The notes: a model not told the origin generated them from the sequence alone. Shown: positions 9,271 through 18,484, numbered from the stretch's first letter. The stretch is DNA of 34,873 nt from Nitratifractor sp. (GCA_015488535.1 WFNP01000054.1:1-34873); one strand, 5' to 3'. A program made the numbers and translations.

Positions 9271-10437
9271 ATGTCAGATAAAGAGTTGAAAGAAAATCTC
9301 CAGGATGAGGAGAGAGTAGAAAACTCCGATACGACAGAGACGACAAAAGATACAGGAGAGTCCGCCAAAGAGGTAGAGACAGAAGATACTGAAACTTCAC
9401 AAGAGGATAAAGCTCCTCAAGAGTCTGATAATGATACAGATAGTGATGATTCAAAAGAGGATGAAAAGCCCACTGATTCTGATGAGAGCCATGAGAGTGA
9501 AAAAGAGCCTGAAATTACAGTGCCAAACACTCCTGAACAAAAGGTTGAATATGCCCGTAAAATAGTAGAGAGTGCAGACTCAGAAGTCTATGAGTGCCTA
9601 TCTACAGTAAAAAAGGATATTGAAGAGCTTGAAGAGTATGAAAAAGAGTCTATTCAGCCTATTATCAAAGAGAGTAAAAAGATTCTTGAACAACTGGGCA
9701 TAGACAATGAAGATATTGGCGAACTTCCATCTGTAAATGCCGATATATCCGCAGTAGAGAATGCTGATAAATTATATGTAAATGATTTATCTTCAGGCAA
9801 AGGTGGTGCATTCTTCTGGGGACTTATAGGTGGTCTTGTTACATTGGCAGGATGGTATGCTTTTGCTGCAAAAGAAGCCGGTATGCCTATGATACCAAAC
9901 TCTTTTGATATGGCTACAGTGGAAAAAGCTTCATCAAAACTCTCTGAAGTTATCGGTTTGGGGACAAATGCACAGGTAGGATTGGCTGTTGCCATAGCAT
10001 CTGCCATACTTGTATTTATTATTATCTACTCTATCAAAGTAAGTCTTCAAAGTGCCAAAAATGAAGAGATTGCCAAAGAGTTGGAAGAGAAAGCTACACA
10101 ATACAAGAGTGAAAAAGAGCAATGCAAATTGAATTTGGAAAATATTGATAGTCATCTCAAAGATTTAAGAGATTTGTCACTCAAATATGAAGTATTGCTA
10201 GATGAGAAAAACGCTGCTCTTAGAAGAGCCATCAGGATAGAAAGAGTATCTAGCTTTGATGATTTGCATGAAAACAGTAAAAAAGAGGTAGAGCACCTCA
10301 TGACTCTTATTAGAGAGATAGAAAGACTCATCGAAGCTCCTGTTGTAGAAAATGGTGCCTTGAGTCAGCATAGTGCCAATCTACTCAGAGACACTAAAAC
10401 ACTACTTCAAAAACATATAGACAATATATACGCATAA
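9271..10437 (+). CDS. Unrecognised acidic coiled-coil protein with two membrane segments
   Basis: I do not recognise this 388-residue protein. Four parts are visible. Residues 1-85 are an extremely acidic low-complexity tail of Asp, Glu, Ser, Thr and Lys with almost no hydrophobic residues. Residues 88-145 look helical and coiled-coil. Two membrane helices lie at about 179-198 and 234-254, joined by a loop of about 35 residues. Residues 257-355 are a second long charged coiled coil, and the C-terminus is helical. There is no signal peptide. Basic residues after the second helix suggest that both ends face the cytoplasm, with the short loop outside. The start is well supported by AGGAGGGGAG next to the ATG. 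It is transcribed alone and is convergent with folP. A scaffold or envelope-tethering role is possible but unproven. Confidence 0.85.
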   Translation: MSDKELKENLQDEERVENSDTTETTKDTGESAKEVETEDTETSQEDKAPQESDNDTDSDDSKEDEKPTDSDESHESEKEPEITVPNTPEQKVEYARKIVESADSEVYECLSTVKKDIEELEEYEKESIQPIIKESKKILEQLGIDNEDIGELPSVNADISAVENADKLYVNDLSSGKGGAFFWGLIGGLVTLAGWYAFAAKEAGMPMIPNSFDMATVEKASSKLSEVIGLGTNAQVGLAVAIASAILVFIIIYSIKVSLQSAKNEEIAKELEEKATQYKSEKEQCKLNLENIDSHLKDLRDLSLKYEVLLDEKNAALRRAIRIERVSSFDDLHENSKKEVEHLMTLIREIERLIEAPVVENGALSQHSANLLRDTKTLLQKHIDNIYA

Positions 10438-10443
10438 CTTCAA

Positions 10444-10460
10444 GGAGGAGACAATCCTCT
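10444..10460. terminator. Weak hairpin between convergent genes
   Basis: GGAGGA (10444-10449) pairs with TCCTCT (10455-10460), including one G-T pair, around a GACAA loop. It fills most of the 32-nt gap between the stop codons of the unrecognised membrane protein and folP. Its position suggests a shared terminator for both transcripts. No T-run follows on either strand, so support is modest. Confidence 0.35.
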
Positions 10461-10469
10461 CCTCTGATA

Positions 10470-11606
10470 CTATATCTCTTCCCAGACTTTTACAGCCTGT
10501 AGATGCTCCTTGACATCATGACATCGCACTATTGTAGCTCCGTTTTGTATCGCTTTTAGATGAATTGCCAGTGTGCCGGGAAGTCTATGCTCTACAGGCG
10601 TAGGAATAATCATATCAATCATTGATTTTCTACTCGCACCTATCAACAATTCGCAACCATGCTTTAAAAAGTTTTTATGATGTTTTAGCAAAGCTATATT
10701 ATGCTCCAGTGTTTTGCCAAAGCCTATACCAACATCAAGAATGATATCACTCCTGTTTAATCCCCTATCTTCACAAAATGATATCCTCTCTTCAAAAAAT
10801 GTATCTACTTCTGCAACCACATCATCATATCTGGGGTCTTTTTGCATATTTTGAGGGGTCCCTTGCATATGCATTATGCAGTATTTGGCACCATACTCTA
10901 CAGCCAAATTTACAACTCTCTCATCTGAAGCTCCGGTAATATCATTTATGATTGAAAAACCGCAATCCAAAGCATATTTCACTACCTTTGGTGAATAACT
11001 GTCAATACTAAAGAGTGCCTTTTCATAGAGTCTGGACTCTTTGACTGTATCAGCAATATTTTTAAATCTGCCCAACTCTTCATCTTCACTTACAGGCTCA
11101 CTTCCGGGACGAGATGATACTGCACCGATATCAATAATATCAGCTCCATCTTCTATCATCTGCTCTATTGCAGTGATTGCTTCTTCATCATGATATCTGC
11201 TACCACTGTAAAAACTGTCATTATTAGCGTTGATTACGCCCATAATTTTGATTTTTCTATCATACTCTGCCAGATATCTCTTTAATTCATCTGCCAGATT
11301 TTTCAATCCAAACGGCTGAGACTTCTCTTTGTAAGAAAGTTTCAAAATTTGGCTTCTGTTTGCAATCAATATACAATCAACACTTTTGTGAGAGCATGTA
11401 ACAGTCCCTCTTGGCACTGCAAGTTCGGCACCGATACTGAGGGCATCCTGTTTCAATATATTTGCAGCCGGTGTTTTCAAATTTTTGATTAATATCCAAA
11501 ACAGCTCCATCTTCTCAGCCATTATAGAGACACCGCCAGGCTCAACTCCAATATTTTTTAGAACACTTCTTCTATCTTCATTGCTATCCAATCGGTAAAC
11601 TTGCAT
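10470..11606 (-). CDS. folP: Dihydropteroate synthase with N-terminal extension
   Basis: This cytoplasmic folate enzyme condenses dihydropterin pyrophosphate with p-aminobenzoate. The catalytic TIM barrel occupies about residues 119-378. Its landmarks are MGVINANNDSF (122-132), DIGAVSSRPGS (159-169), SIDSYSP (200-206), INDITG (220-225), MHMQGTP (245-251), DVGIGFGKT (291-299), GASRKSM (323-329) and RCHDV (361-365). Residues 1-118 are an extra N-terminal domain with no obvious motif. Many bacterial enzymes are only about 270-290 residues long, so 378 is large. The first loop departs from the usual NxTPDSF by having NANNDSF, keeping Asn, Asp, Ser and Phe but losing Thr-Pro. The gene follows folB after 15 nt and is last in plsY-folB-folP. 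Confidence 0.93.
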   Translation of the reverse strand: MQVYRLDSNEDRRSVLKNIGVEPGGVSIMAEKMELFWILIKNLKTPAANILKQDALSIGAELAVPRGTVTCSHKSVDCILIANRSQILKLSYKEKSQPFGLKNLADELKRYLAEYDRKIKIMGVINANNDSFYSGSRYHDEEAITAIEQMIEDGADIIDIGAVSSRPGSEPVSEDEELGRFKNIADTVKESRLYEKALFSIDSYSPKVVKYALDCGFSIINDITGASDERVVNLAVEYGAKYCIMHMQGTPQNMQKDPRYDDVVAEVDTFFEERISFCEDRGLNRSDIILDVGIGFGKTLEHNIALLKHHKNFLKHGCELLIGASRKSMIDMIIPTPVEHRLPGTLAIHLKAIQNGATIVRCHDVKEHLQAVKVWEEI

Positions 11607-11621
11607 CTTTTTTCCAATCTG

Positions 11622-11960
11622 TCATATAATGAAATTTTCTCTGACTCTGACTTTGCAATCAGGCAAAATATCAGGTTTGCATATAGATATATCTATTTTA
11701 TTGATTGATAAATATCGTTTGCCAACAGCTGTTTTGATACCATAGATTGCATCTTCCAATAAGAGATACTTTTTATCTGTAATATCTCTTTTGACAATAT
11801 CTACAAGCTTGGCATAATCTATAAAATCATCATCACAACTCTTGCAGGGGTAATCATACTCTATTAAAATATCTATCTCTACCCTTTGGGGCTTCTCTCT
11901 TTCAAAAGGCAATATACCTATAACAGCTTCAAATACAAGATTTTCAATCTCAATAATCAA
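11622..11960 (-). CDS. folB: Dihydroneopterin aldolase-like protein
   Basis: FolB cleaves dihydroneopterin to hydroxymethyl-dihydropterin and glycolaldehyde, two steps before FolP in folate synthesis. The 112-residue protein matches the small single-domain family: GILPFEREKPQRVEID near residues 15-30 (compare the GIYxxERxxxQ signature), a DYAKL segment near 48-52, and LLLED near 66-70. The catalytic lysine lies in the SICKPDILP segment (Lys95). The ATG overlaps the plsY stop as ATGA, and folP follows 15 nt downstream. Co-location with folP supports the call. The sequence is divergent, so confidence is slightly below that of its neighbours. Confidence 0.87.
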   Translation of the reverse strand: MIIEIENLVFEAVIGILPFEREKPQRVEIDILIEYDYPCKSCDDDFIDYAKLVDIVKRDITDKKYLLLEDAIYGIKTAVGKRYLSINKIDISICKPDILPDCKVRVRENFII

Positions 11961-12583
11961 ACTACCCTTGCCTCCTCTTTTTTGATAAGTCTTACAATAT
12001 TTGGGATATGTTTATAAAATATTATAAATGCAATTATCCAAAGAGGAGCAAAACCACCAATTCCTGGTAAACCGTCCGGATAGATAATATATGATACCAC
12101 CAAAATCGAAGCCAAAGCTATCAAAGATGAAAGAGATGATATCTTTAAAAATTTGGCACATAAAAACCATACAGCCAAAGCTATCAAAGACGGTATTGGA
12201 AGAAGTATTAACAATACTCCAAATCCTGTAGCTACACCTTTGCCACCCTCAAAGTTTAAAAATGGAGTAAAACAGTGTCCTATTACAGCAAGAAGTGCAA
12301 CTGTCCAAAGCACACTCTGCGATGCTCCCAAAGCCATAGCTACAAGCAAAACCACAACCCCTTTGATAGCATCTAAAAAGAGAGTCAATGCACCCAGTTT
12401 TTTGGCAAGTTTTGGGTCTTTTTCTTTCAATACTCTCAATACATTTGTAGCTCCTATATTGCCACTGCCTGATTCTTTGACATTTACTCCACCTATATAT
12501 TTGCCAATCAAATATCCAAACGGAATACCACCGATTAAATATGCACTTAAATAAAGCTCAATATTTATATTACTTAAAATCAT
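11957..12583 (-). CDS. plsY: Acyl-phosphate:glycerol-3-phosphate acyltransferase PlsY
   Basis: PlsY is an inner-membrane enzyme that transfers an acyl group from acyl-phosphate (made by PlsX) to glycerol-3-phosphate, the first committed step of phospholipid synthesis. The 208-residue protein has about five hydrophobic segments and the diagnostic motifs GSGNIGATNVLR (glycerol-phosphate site) and GHCFTPFLNFEGGKGVATGFG. The glycine-rich IGGIPFGYLIGK near the N-terminus is also typical. The ATG follows AAAGGTG with an 8-nt spacer. It is the first gene of an operon with folB and folP, a pairing of unrelated pathways probably explained by shared growth-linked expression. Confidence 0.95.
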   Translation of the reverse strand: MILSNINIELYLSAYLIGGIPFGYLIGKYIGGVNVKESGSGNIGATNVLRVLKEKDPKLAKKLGALTLFLDAIKGVVVLLVAMALGASQSVLWTVALLAVIGHCFTPFLNFEGGKGVATGFGVLLILLPIPSLIALAVWFLCAKFLKISSLSSLIALASILVVSYIIYPDGLPGIGGFAPLWIIAFIIFYKHIPNIVRLIKKEEARVV

Positions 12584-12614
12584 ACTTTTTGCACCTTTTG
12601 GTAAAAATTGTTTT

Positions 12615-12642
12615 ATTATATCTTAATTGGATTGAATGAAAA
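12615..12642 (-). promoter_or_regulatory. Predicted promoter of plsY-folB-folP
   Basis: Read leftward there is a perfect TATAAT (12620-12615) and, 16 nt upstream, TTTTCA (12642-12637), matching four of six -35 positions. The transcript would begin near 12608 with a leader of about 25 nt that carries the AAGGTG ribosome-binding site. Its position between the nuoN terminator and plsY fits an independent operon. Confidence 0.55.
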
Positions 12643-12665
12643 ATTTGTAGAGAATTTAGGGGATA

Positions 12666-12689
12666 AAAAGAGCCAAAATCGGCTCTTTT
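12666..12689 (-). terminator. Rho-independent terminator of the nuo operon
   Basis: Read leftward, AAAAGAGCC pairs perfectly with GGCTCTTTT over 9 bp around a 6-nt loop, and a further T completes a TTTTT run. It begins 6 nt after the nuoN stop codon. The A-run on the other side means it might also work rightward, but no rightward gene needs it. This is the clearest terminator in the window and marks the 3' end of the complex I operon. Confidence 0.85.
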
Positions 12690-12695
12690 GTAGTA

Positions 12696-14186
12696 TTAAT
12701 AACCGCTTACGCTAACCATATAGTTGATATATGACAGCATTGGCTCCATCAAAAATACTGAGAATGTAGTAACTGCTGCTGCAATTCCTACAATCACAAT
12801 AAGAGGTCTAGATGAATTTACACCAATAGCTTCTACACCTTCCGGTTTTGGCTTGAGGAACATATATACAACCAGTTTCAAATAGTAGTATGCTGCAATA
12901 GCACTATTTAGTGCCATAATAACAGCAAGCCAAATATATCCGGCATCTACTGTGGCACTGATGATATACATTTTACCCCAAAACAGACTAAATGGTGGTA
13001 CACCTGTCAAAGAGAGCATAAAGATAGCCATAATGACAGCACCCATAGGAGCACTGTGAATTAATCCGGCAAACTTCTCATAAGGATGATGAAATCTTGA
13101 ATGGTATTTCTTCTGCTTGTGTCTTGTAATCCAAAGCATTGTAAATGCACCAAGGTTTGTAAAGAGGAACAAACCATAGTATAGGAATATACCACTGTAT
13201 GCTTTTGTTGTATCAAGTGCCAATGCCGCCATTACAAAACCGGCATGTGAAATTGAGCTGTATGCCAACATTCTTTTGACATCAAACTGCACAAGTGCCA
13301 TAATATTGGCAAATGTCATAGTAACAACCGCCAAAGCAATTACCATATATCTTACAGGCTCCATACCTATATCTATATAGAAGCTCAATACTCTGATAGC
13401 CACTACCATCATTGCCAATTTTGGCACGATAGACATATATCCCGCCATTGGAGCACTGGAACCTTCATAAACATCCGGTGTCCACATGTGGAAAGGCATC
13501 AAAGAAACCTTAAATCCGATAGCTACCAAAAGCAGTATTGAAGCACCGATAATCGGAAGAGCAATACCTGCTTCTGACATTCTTTCCAATAATATTTTTG
13601 ATACTTCAGAAAGCTCAACAGTTCCACTGATACCATAAATTACAGCTGAACCCATTACATAAAATCCTGCTGCCATAGCACCCATTGTAAAATACTTGAT
13701 TGCTGCTTCATGAGAGCCTCTTGTATTGTGCATGGCAATCATAGTATAAAGAGCCAAAGATGCTGTCTCAAGACCTATGAATATCAAAATCAAATTATCA
13801 GTAGCTACCATAAACTGAAAACCGGCTACCATAAACAGAAACAGAGCAAAATACTCAGGATATGCATATTCATGAAATCTCTTTTGAGTAAGTGCCAACG
13901 GTATAAACAGCATTGATGCCAAAAGAATAATCAATTGAGAAACAATGGATATACCATCAATCAGCATCAAATCAAACAGACCTCTTTCATTGATACTCAA
14001 ACTCAAAACAGCACCAAAATCAACAAAAAGGATGAGTACGGAGAGCATCACATATAGGCTCTTTGTCATATCCTTTTTCAACAAATCTATGATTAATATC
14101 AGCAATGCACCACCAACTGCTACCAACATAGGTGATAGTGTTGTCAAATTAAGTGATGCCATACTTACATTTACTGCCTGTAACAT
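12696..14186 (-). CDS. nuoN: NADH-quinone oxidoreductase subunit N
   Basis: NuoN is one of the three antiporter-like proton-pumping subunits in the membrane arm of complex I. The 496-residue protein is almost entirely hydrophobic with about 14 transmembrane helices. It carries the conserved proton-channel segment KVSLMPFHMWTPDVYEG and the helix with FDVKRMLAYSSISHAGFV. Its length is normal for a bacterial NuoN. Its ATG overlaps the nuoM stop by one base (TAATG). It is the last gene of the operon, directly before the terminator. No missing or altered key residues were noticed. Confidence 0.97.
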   Translation of the reverse strand: MLQAVNVSMASLNLTTLSPMLVAVGGALLILIIDLLKKDMTKSLYVMLSVLILFVDFGAVLSLSINERGLFDLMLIDGISIVSQLIILLASMLFIPLALTQKRFHEYAYPEYFALFLFMVAGFQFMVATDNLILIFIGLETASLALYTMIAMHNTRGSHEAAIKYFTMGAMAAGFYVMGSAVIYGISGTVELSEVSKILLERMSEAGIALPIIGASILLLVAIGFKVSLMPFHMWTPDVYEGSSAPMAGYMSIVPKLAMMVVAIRVLSFYIDIGMEPVRYMVIALAVVTMTFANIMALVQFDVKRMLAYSSISHAGFVMAALALDTTKAYSGIFLYYGLFLFTNLGAFTMLWITRHKQKKYHSRFHHPYEKFAGLIHSAPMGAVIMAIFMLSLTGVPPFSLFWGKMYIISATVDAGYIWLAVIMALNSAIAAYYYLKLVVYMFLKPKPEGVEAIGVNSSRPLIVIVGIAAAVTTFSVFLMEPMLSYINYMVSVSGY

Positions 14187-15712
14187 TATTTTGCCTCCTT
14201 GCCGCTTTTACTGACTCTGATTATCGACTTTGCAGCCGGAGTCTGAGCTTTTTCATGCATAAATGATACCAAAGCCTTTACACTGTTATCAATAGGCACC
14301 AATACAGGTTTTGGATATACACCCAACCATACTACAAGAGCAACCAATGGTATCAATGCAGTCAACTCTTTTGAATCCAAATCTTTCAATTTCTTATTCT
14401 CTTCATTTGTAACGGGACCAAAAAATGACTTCTTATATAAAGAGAGCATATAAACTGCACCCAAAATAATAGAAGTCCCTGCCAATAGAGTCATCACAGG
14501 AGATATTGCAAAGAATCCGGCAAGTGATAGATATTCACCAATAAATCCTATTGTAAGTGGTAAACCTACTGATGCCATCAGCATAATTCCGTAAATGACG
14601 GCATATTTTGGCATCACTGACGCAAGTCCGCCAAATTCACTCATAAGTTTAGTATGTCTTCTGTCATAAATTACTCCAACAAGCAAGAACAAGGCACCTG
14701 AGACTATACCGTGAGAGAGCATTTGGAATATTGAACCAGTAATACCCTCTGCATTCATTGCAAATGTTCCAATAATGATTACACCCATATGAGATATTGA
14801 AGAGTATGCAATTACCTGCTTCATATCTTTTTGTGCATAAGCAACCATTGCAGTATATATAATCATAATAATAGCAATTACAGCTATTGGCATAATATAA
14901 GCTACTGATGCATCAGGGAACAGTGGCAGTGAAAATCTTACAAAACCGTAACTACCCATTTTCAGCAATACTGCTGCCAAGATTACAGAACCGACTGTTG
15001 GTGCCTGACCGTGTGCGTATGGTAGCCAAGTGTGGAATGGAAACATTGGCACCTTGATAGCAAAACCAAGGAAAAATGCCCAAAACAGCCATTTTTGCAC
15101 ATCTAATGGCAATACCAAAGCATACCAATCTGTAAGTGAGAAACTCCATACACCGGATACACTGTGATAGATATATGCTATATAAAGTATTCCAACCAAC
15201 ATAATCAAAGAACCGGCAAATGTATAAAGGAAGAATTTGATAGCTGCATAAACTCTCTTCTCTCCTCCCCATGCACCAATTATATACAGCATTGGAACCA
15301 ATGAAAACTCCCAAAAGAGATAGAATACAATTACATCCAATGATACAAATACTCCTACCATTGCAACTTCAAGAAAAAGAAGAGTAATAATCATATTCTT
15401 TAAGTCTTTTTCTATACTCAAAGCCACAATGCCTATCAATGTCATCAGTGTAGCCATAATCACGATAAAGAGGCTGATTCCATCAACTCCGAGATAGTAA
15501 TTGATACCAAAATCACTCACAAGTGGCACATACTCTATAAACTGAAAACCACTGTTATTTGGGTCAAATGCCATCCATAACCACAGTGAGAGCAGAAACT
15601 CAACTGCTGCTACACTGATACCATAAGTCCGAATACTCTTCTCATCTACCAGCAAGCCCAAAACAGCCGCTAGTAGCGGGAAGAATATCAATACACTTAA
15701 TATATTTTCCAT
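14186..15712 (-). CDS. nuoM: NADH-quinone oxidoreductase subunit M
   Basis: NuoM is the second antiporter-like pump of the complex I membrane arm. The 508-residue protein shows the expected charged residues within helices: Glu in the FWEFSLVPMLYIIGAWGG segment and Lys and His in KVPMFPFHTWLPYAHGQAP. The AYSSISHMGVI motif follows, as in other members of the family. It lies 14 nt after the nuoL stop and overlaps nuoN by one base. Length and motifs are ordinary, which indicates that the proton-pumping part of this complex is conserved despite the altered electron-input end. Confidence 0.98.
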   Translation of the reverse strand: MENILSVLIFFPLLAAVLGLLVDEKSIRTYGISVAAVEFLLSLWLWMAFDPNNSGFQFIEYVPLVSDFGINYYLGVDGISLFIVIMATLMTLIGIVALSIEKDLKNMIITLLFLEVAMVGVFVSLDVIVFYLFWEFSLVPMLYIIGAWGGEKRVYAAIKFFLYTFAGSLIMLVGILYIAYIYHSVSGVWSFSLTDWYALVLPLDVQKWLFWAFFLGFAIKVPMFPFHTWLPYAHGQAPTVGSVILAAVLLKMGSYGFVRFSLPLFPDASVAYIMPIAVIAIIMIIYTAMVAYAQKDMKQVIAYSSISHMGVIIIGTFAMNAEGITGSIFQMLSHGIVSGALFLLVGVIYDRRHTKLMSEFGGLASVMPKYAVIYGIMLMASVGLPLTIGFIGEYLSLAGFFAISPVMTLLAGTSIILGAVYMLSLYKKSFFGPVTNEENKKLKDLDSKELTALIPLVALVVWLGVYPKPVLVPIDNSVKALVSFMHEKAQTPAAKSIIRVSKSGKEAK

Positions 15713-15726
15713 CTATCCTCTCCTTA

Positions 15727-17613
15727 TTATAGTGCGGCAATCGCTGCTAAGATGGTAAGTAGTATTACACCTATTGCCATCCAGTTCAGATAATCTGACA
15801 AATTACCACTCTGTACCTGCACCGATGCTTCACCGCTATCTTCTATGATATGAGCAATTCCATCAACTGTAGCATCAACTACCTGCATATCAACCTCTTT
15901 CCATGCTATATCTGAAAGCTCTGCATAAGGCTTGGATATTGCTCTTTCATAAAATACAGGTATATAGTATTGATTTGAAAGAATTTTATAGATACGACTG
16001 TTTTCAACCTTCTCTTTTCTTACAAGTCTCTCTGAATACATTTTAAATGCTACCCAAATACCACCAAGTGCTATAAACATAGTCAATACAGTAAGTGTGG
16101 TAACCATATGCTCTGTATGCTCACTCATCTCATAAGCCGGTAAGAGTTTTATTACAAACTCTACAAAGTCTTCTTTGAACCAACCAAAGATTATAGCCAA
16201 AATTCCAAGAGGCAACATTGCCCACAATACATAGTTTTGGACTTCATGAGGATGGAAACCATACTTTTTATATCTCTCATCACTCCAGAATGTCAAGAAT
16301 ACCAATCTAAAGCTGTAAAATGCTGTCATACCGGCAGTCAACCACAATACGAACCATATAATATATGTATGCTCATTGAATGCAACTTCCAAAATTGTAT
16401 CTTTTGAGAAGAATCCAGCTAGTGGCCAGATACCACAAAGAGCAAGTGAAGCTACACCCATATATATATAAGTCCATCTCATTACTTTTTTCAATCCACC
16501 CATCTTGAATATATCAAGCTCATCATGCATAGCATGCATTACATTACCGGCACCCAAGAATAGAAGTGCTTTGAAGAATGCGTGTGCTGCAAGGTGGAAA
16601 AGTGCTACCCAGTAAGCTCCAAGACCGGCAGCTGCAAACATATATCCAAGCTGTGACAGTGTAGAGTAGGCGATAATTCTCTTTAAATCTCTGTTTACAA
16701 GTGCCATTGAAGCAGCAAAAATTGCTACAAATGTTCCCACAAGTGCTATAAAATAGCTGACTTCAGGAATTTCAGAGTATAAAGGATTTGCTCTGATTAC
16801 CAGATAAACTCCGGCTGTTACCATTGTAGCAGCGTGAATCAATGCAGAAACCGGTGTAGGACCCTCCATTGCATCTGCAAGCCAAGTATGGAGTGGGAAT
16901 TGAGCTGATTTACCCATTGCACCAATAAAGAGGAATATTCCGATAGCTACAAGTAATCCGTGACTCATTGAAGGCACAGCTTTAAATACTTCATCATACT
17001 GCAAAGAGCCTACATTCCAATAAATCAAAAATATTCCTACAAGCATACCAAGGTCAGCAATTCTATTCATGATAAATGCTTCATTTGCTGCCCATGCAGG
17101 AGAGATAGAAGGATTTACATCTCTTGTAACATCCTCTTTGTGATACCAAAATCCAATCAGCAACCAAGAGCAGACTCCAACACCTTCCCAACCTATAAAC
17201 AGACCAAGGAAGTTATCACTCATTACAAGCACCATCATAGAAAAAACAAATGCTGACAAGTATGAGAAGAATCTGTTGAAACCTTTGTCATGCTCCATAT
17301 ATCCGTTCGAATAGATATGAACCACAGTTGATACAGTAGTCACAACTGTCATCATTACAGCAGTTACCTGATCTACATTAAATCCAAACGGAATATACAT
17401 ATCACCGGCAACTATCCAATCCATCAATTTTACATGAATTGGACCATTCTCCCATACATACATAAGTAGATTGACAGATGCCAAAAATGATATAAACAGT
17501 AAAATAGATGTTACTATACCCGTAATCTGTTTTTTGGGAGACATTCCAAACATTGCCGCAAACAGTGAACCAACTAACGGCGAAAATAGTGCTATATATA
17601 CCAATGATTCCAT
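15727..17613 (-). CDS. nuoL: NADH-quinone oxidoreductase subunit L
   Basis: NuoL is the distal pump of complex I, known for its long lateral helix lying along the membrane arm. The 628-residue protein contains GWEGVGVCSWLLIGFW with the channel Glu, and the QFPLHTWLADAMEGPTPVSA channel segment. IAYSTLSQLGYMF follows. The C-terminal portion, ending in a final hydrophobic anchor (IGVILLTILAAIAAL), fits the lateral helix plus terminal helix. It starts 2 nt after the nuoK stop. Everything seen is typical of the family. Confidence 0.98.
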   Translation of the reverse strand: MESLVYIALFSPLVGSLFAAMFGMSPKKQITGIVTSILLFISFLASVNLLMYVWENGPIHVKLMDWIVAGDMYIPFGFNVDQVTAVMMTVVTTVSTVVHIYSNGYMEHDKGFNRFFSYLSAFVFSMMVLVMSDNFLGLFIGWEGVGVCSWLLIGFWYHKEDVTRDVNPSISPAWAANEAFIMNRIADLGMLVGIFLIYWNVGSLQYDEVFKAVPSMSHGLLVAIGIFLFIGAMGKSAQFPLHTWLADAMEGPTPVSALIHAATMVTAGVYLVIRANPLYSEIPEVSYFIALVGTFVAIFAASMALVNRDLKRIIAYSTLSQLGYMFAAAGLGAYWVALFHLAAHAFFKALLFLGAGNVMHAMHDELDIFKMGGLKKVMRWTYIYMGVASLALCGIWPLAGFFSKDTILEVAFNEHTYIIWFVLWLTAGMTAFYSFRLVFLTFWSDERYKKYGFHPHEVQNYVLWAMLPLGILAIIFGWFKEDFVEFVIKLLPAYEMSEHTEHMVTTLTVLTMFIALGGIWVAFKMYSERLVRKEKVENSRIYKILSNQYYIPVFYERAISKPYAELSDIAWKEVDMQVVDATVDGIAHIIEDSGEASVQVQSGNLSDYLNWMAIGVILLTILAAIAAL

Positions 17614-17615
17614 CT

Positions 17616-17918
17616 TTACCCCTTCAACATAGTGTAATCATCTAAATCGAGACTACCATATTTTTTGTATAACAAAATAAGTAATCCCAATCCGACTGCC
17701 ACTTCACTTGCTGCTACAGCTACAATAAAAAATGCAAACATCTGTCCTGTCAAATCATTATGATAGCTTGAAATTGCTGCAAATGCCACATTTGCGGCAT
17801 TTAGCATAATCTCTGTAGCAAAAAAGAGCATCAGAAGATTTTTTCTTCTGATTACTCCTACCAAACCTATGGCAAAAAGTATAGATGCCAATATAAGATA
17901 GTGACCCAATCCTATCAT
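17616..17918 (-). CDS. nuoK: NADH-quinone oxidoreductase subunit K
   Basis: NuoK is a small membrane-arm subunit with three transmembrane helices that forms part of the proton route between NuoJ and NuoN. The 100-residue length is standard. The conserved helix-two Glu lies in LLMLFFATEIMLNAANVAF and the helix-three Glu in VAVAASEVAVGLGLLILLY. The start overlaps the nuoJ stop as ATGA, and nuoL begins 2 nt after its own stop. No anomalies were seen. Confidence 0.97.
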   Translation of the reverse strand: MIGLGHYLILASILFAIGLVGVIRRKNLLMLFFATEIMLNAANVAFAAISSYHNDLTGQMFAFFIVAVAASEVAVGLGLLILLYKKYGSLDLDDYTMLKG

Positions 17919-18475
17919 TTGCTATCCTTTTCTAGTTGAGCTTTCAATTCCTCTTCACTCATTCTTGAGATACTGTTATCCATCTTTTTACCTGCTAATA
18001 TAATTCCGGCAATCATAGCAACAAGTAGCATAATAGCTGCTACTTCAAATGGAACAAGATACTTGGTAAACAGCACCAATCCCACTGCCTGAGGATTTGT
18101 AGCACCTGCCATTTCAGGATAGAATGACGGAACTCCATTGATAAGTGTCGGAGCAGTAAAGATACCCACTAATAAAACAGCTGTCAATACACCCAAAAGT
18201 AAAACTGTAAAGTTTGGTCTGTTCTTCTCTTTCACAGTGCCTGTAGCATCAAAGAACATCATACCAAATGCATACAGAGCCATTACAGCTCCTACATATA
18301 CTATCAGCTGAACAACACCCAAGAAATCTGCTCTGAGTATAAAAAACAGTCCAGATATCAATATCATTCCCGCAGCCAATGCCGTCATGGCATTGAGAAT
18401 ATTTTTGCTCCATACGGTAATAGTAAAAAGTATAGTTATTGATATCGCAAGAAAATAAAATGCGAATGTTTCCAT
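17915..18475 (-). CDS. nuoJ: NADH-quinone oxidoreductase subunit J
   Basis: NuoJ is a membrane-arm subunit whose third helix contains a pi-bulge linked to coupling between quinone chemistry and proton movement. The 186-residue protein has five hydrophobic segments. The conserved Gly- and Tyr-rich helix appears as QLIVYVGAVMALYAFGMMFF. A final helix and a charged cytoplasmic tail follow (SRMSEEELKAQLEKDSK). The start lies 9 nt after the nuoI stop, and its own stop overlaps nuoK. Assignment rests on sequence and on exact position in the nuo order. Confidence 0.95.
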   Translation of the reverse strand: METFAFYFLAISITILFTITVWSKNILNAMTALAAGMILISGLFFILRADFLGVVQLIVYVGAVMALYAFGMMFFDATGTVKEKNRPNFTVLLLGVLTAVLLVGIFTAPTLINGVPSFYPEMAGATNPQAVGLVLFTKYLVPFEVAAIMLLVAMIAGIILAGKKMDNSISRMSEEELKAQLEKDSK

Positions 18476-18484
18476 TGCCTCTCC

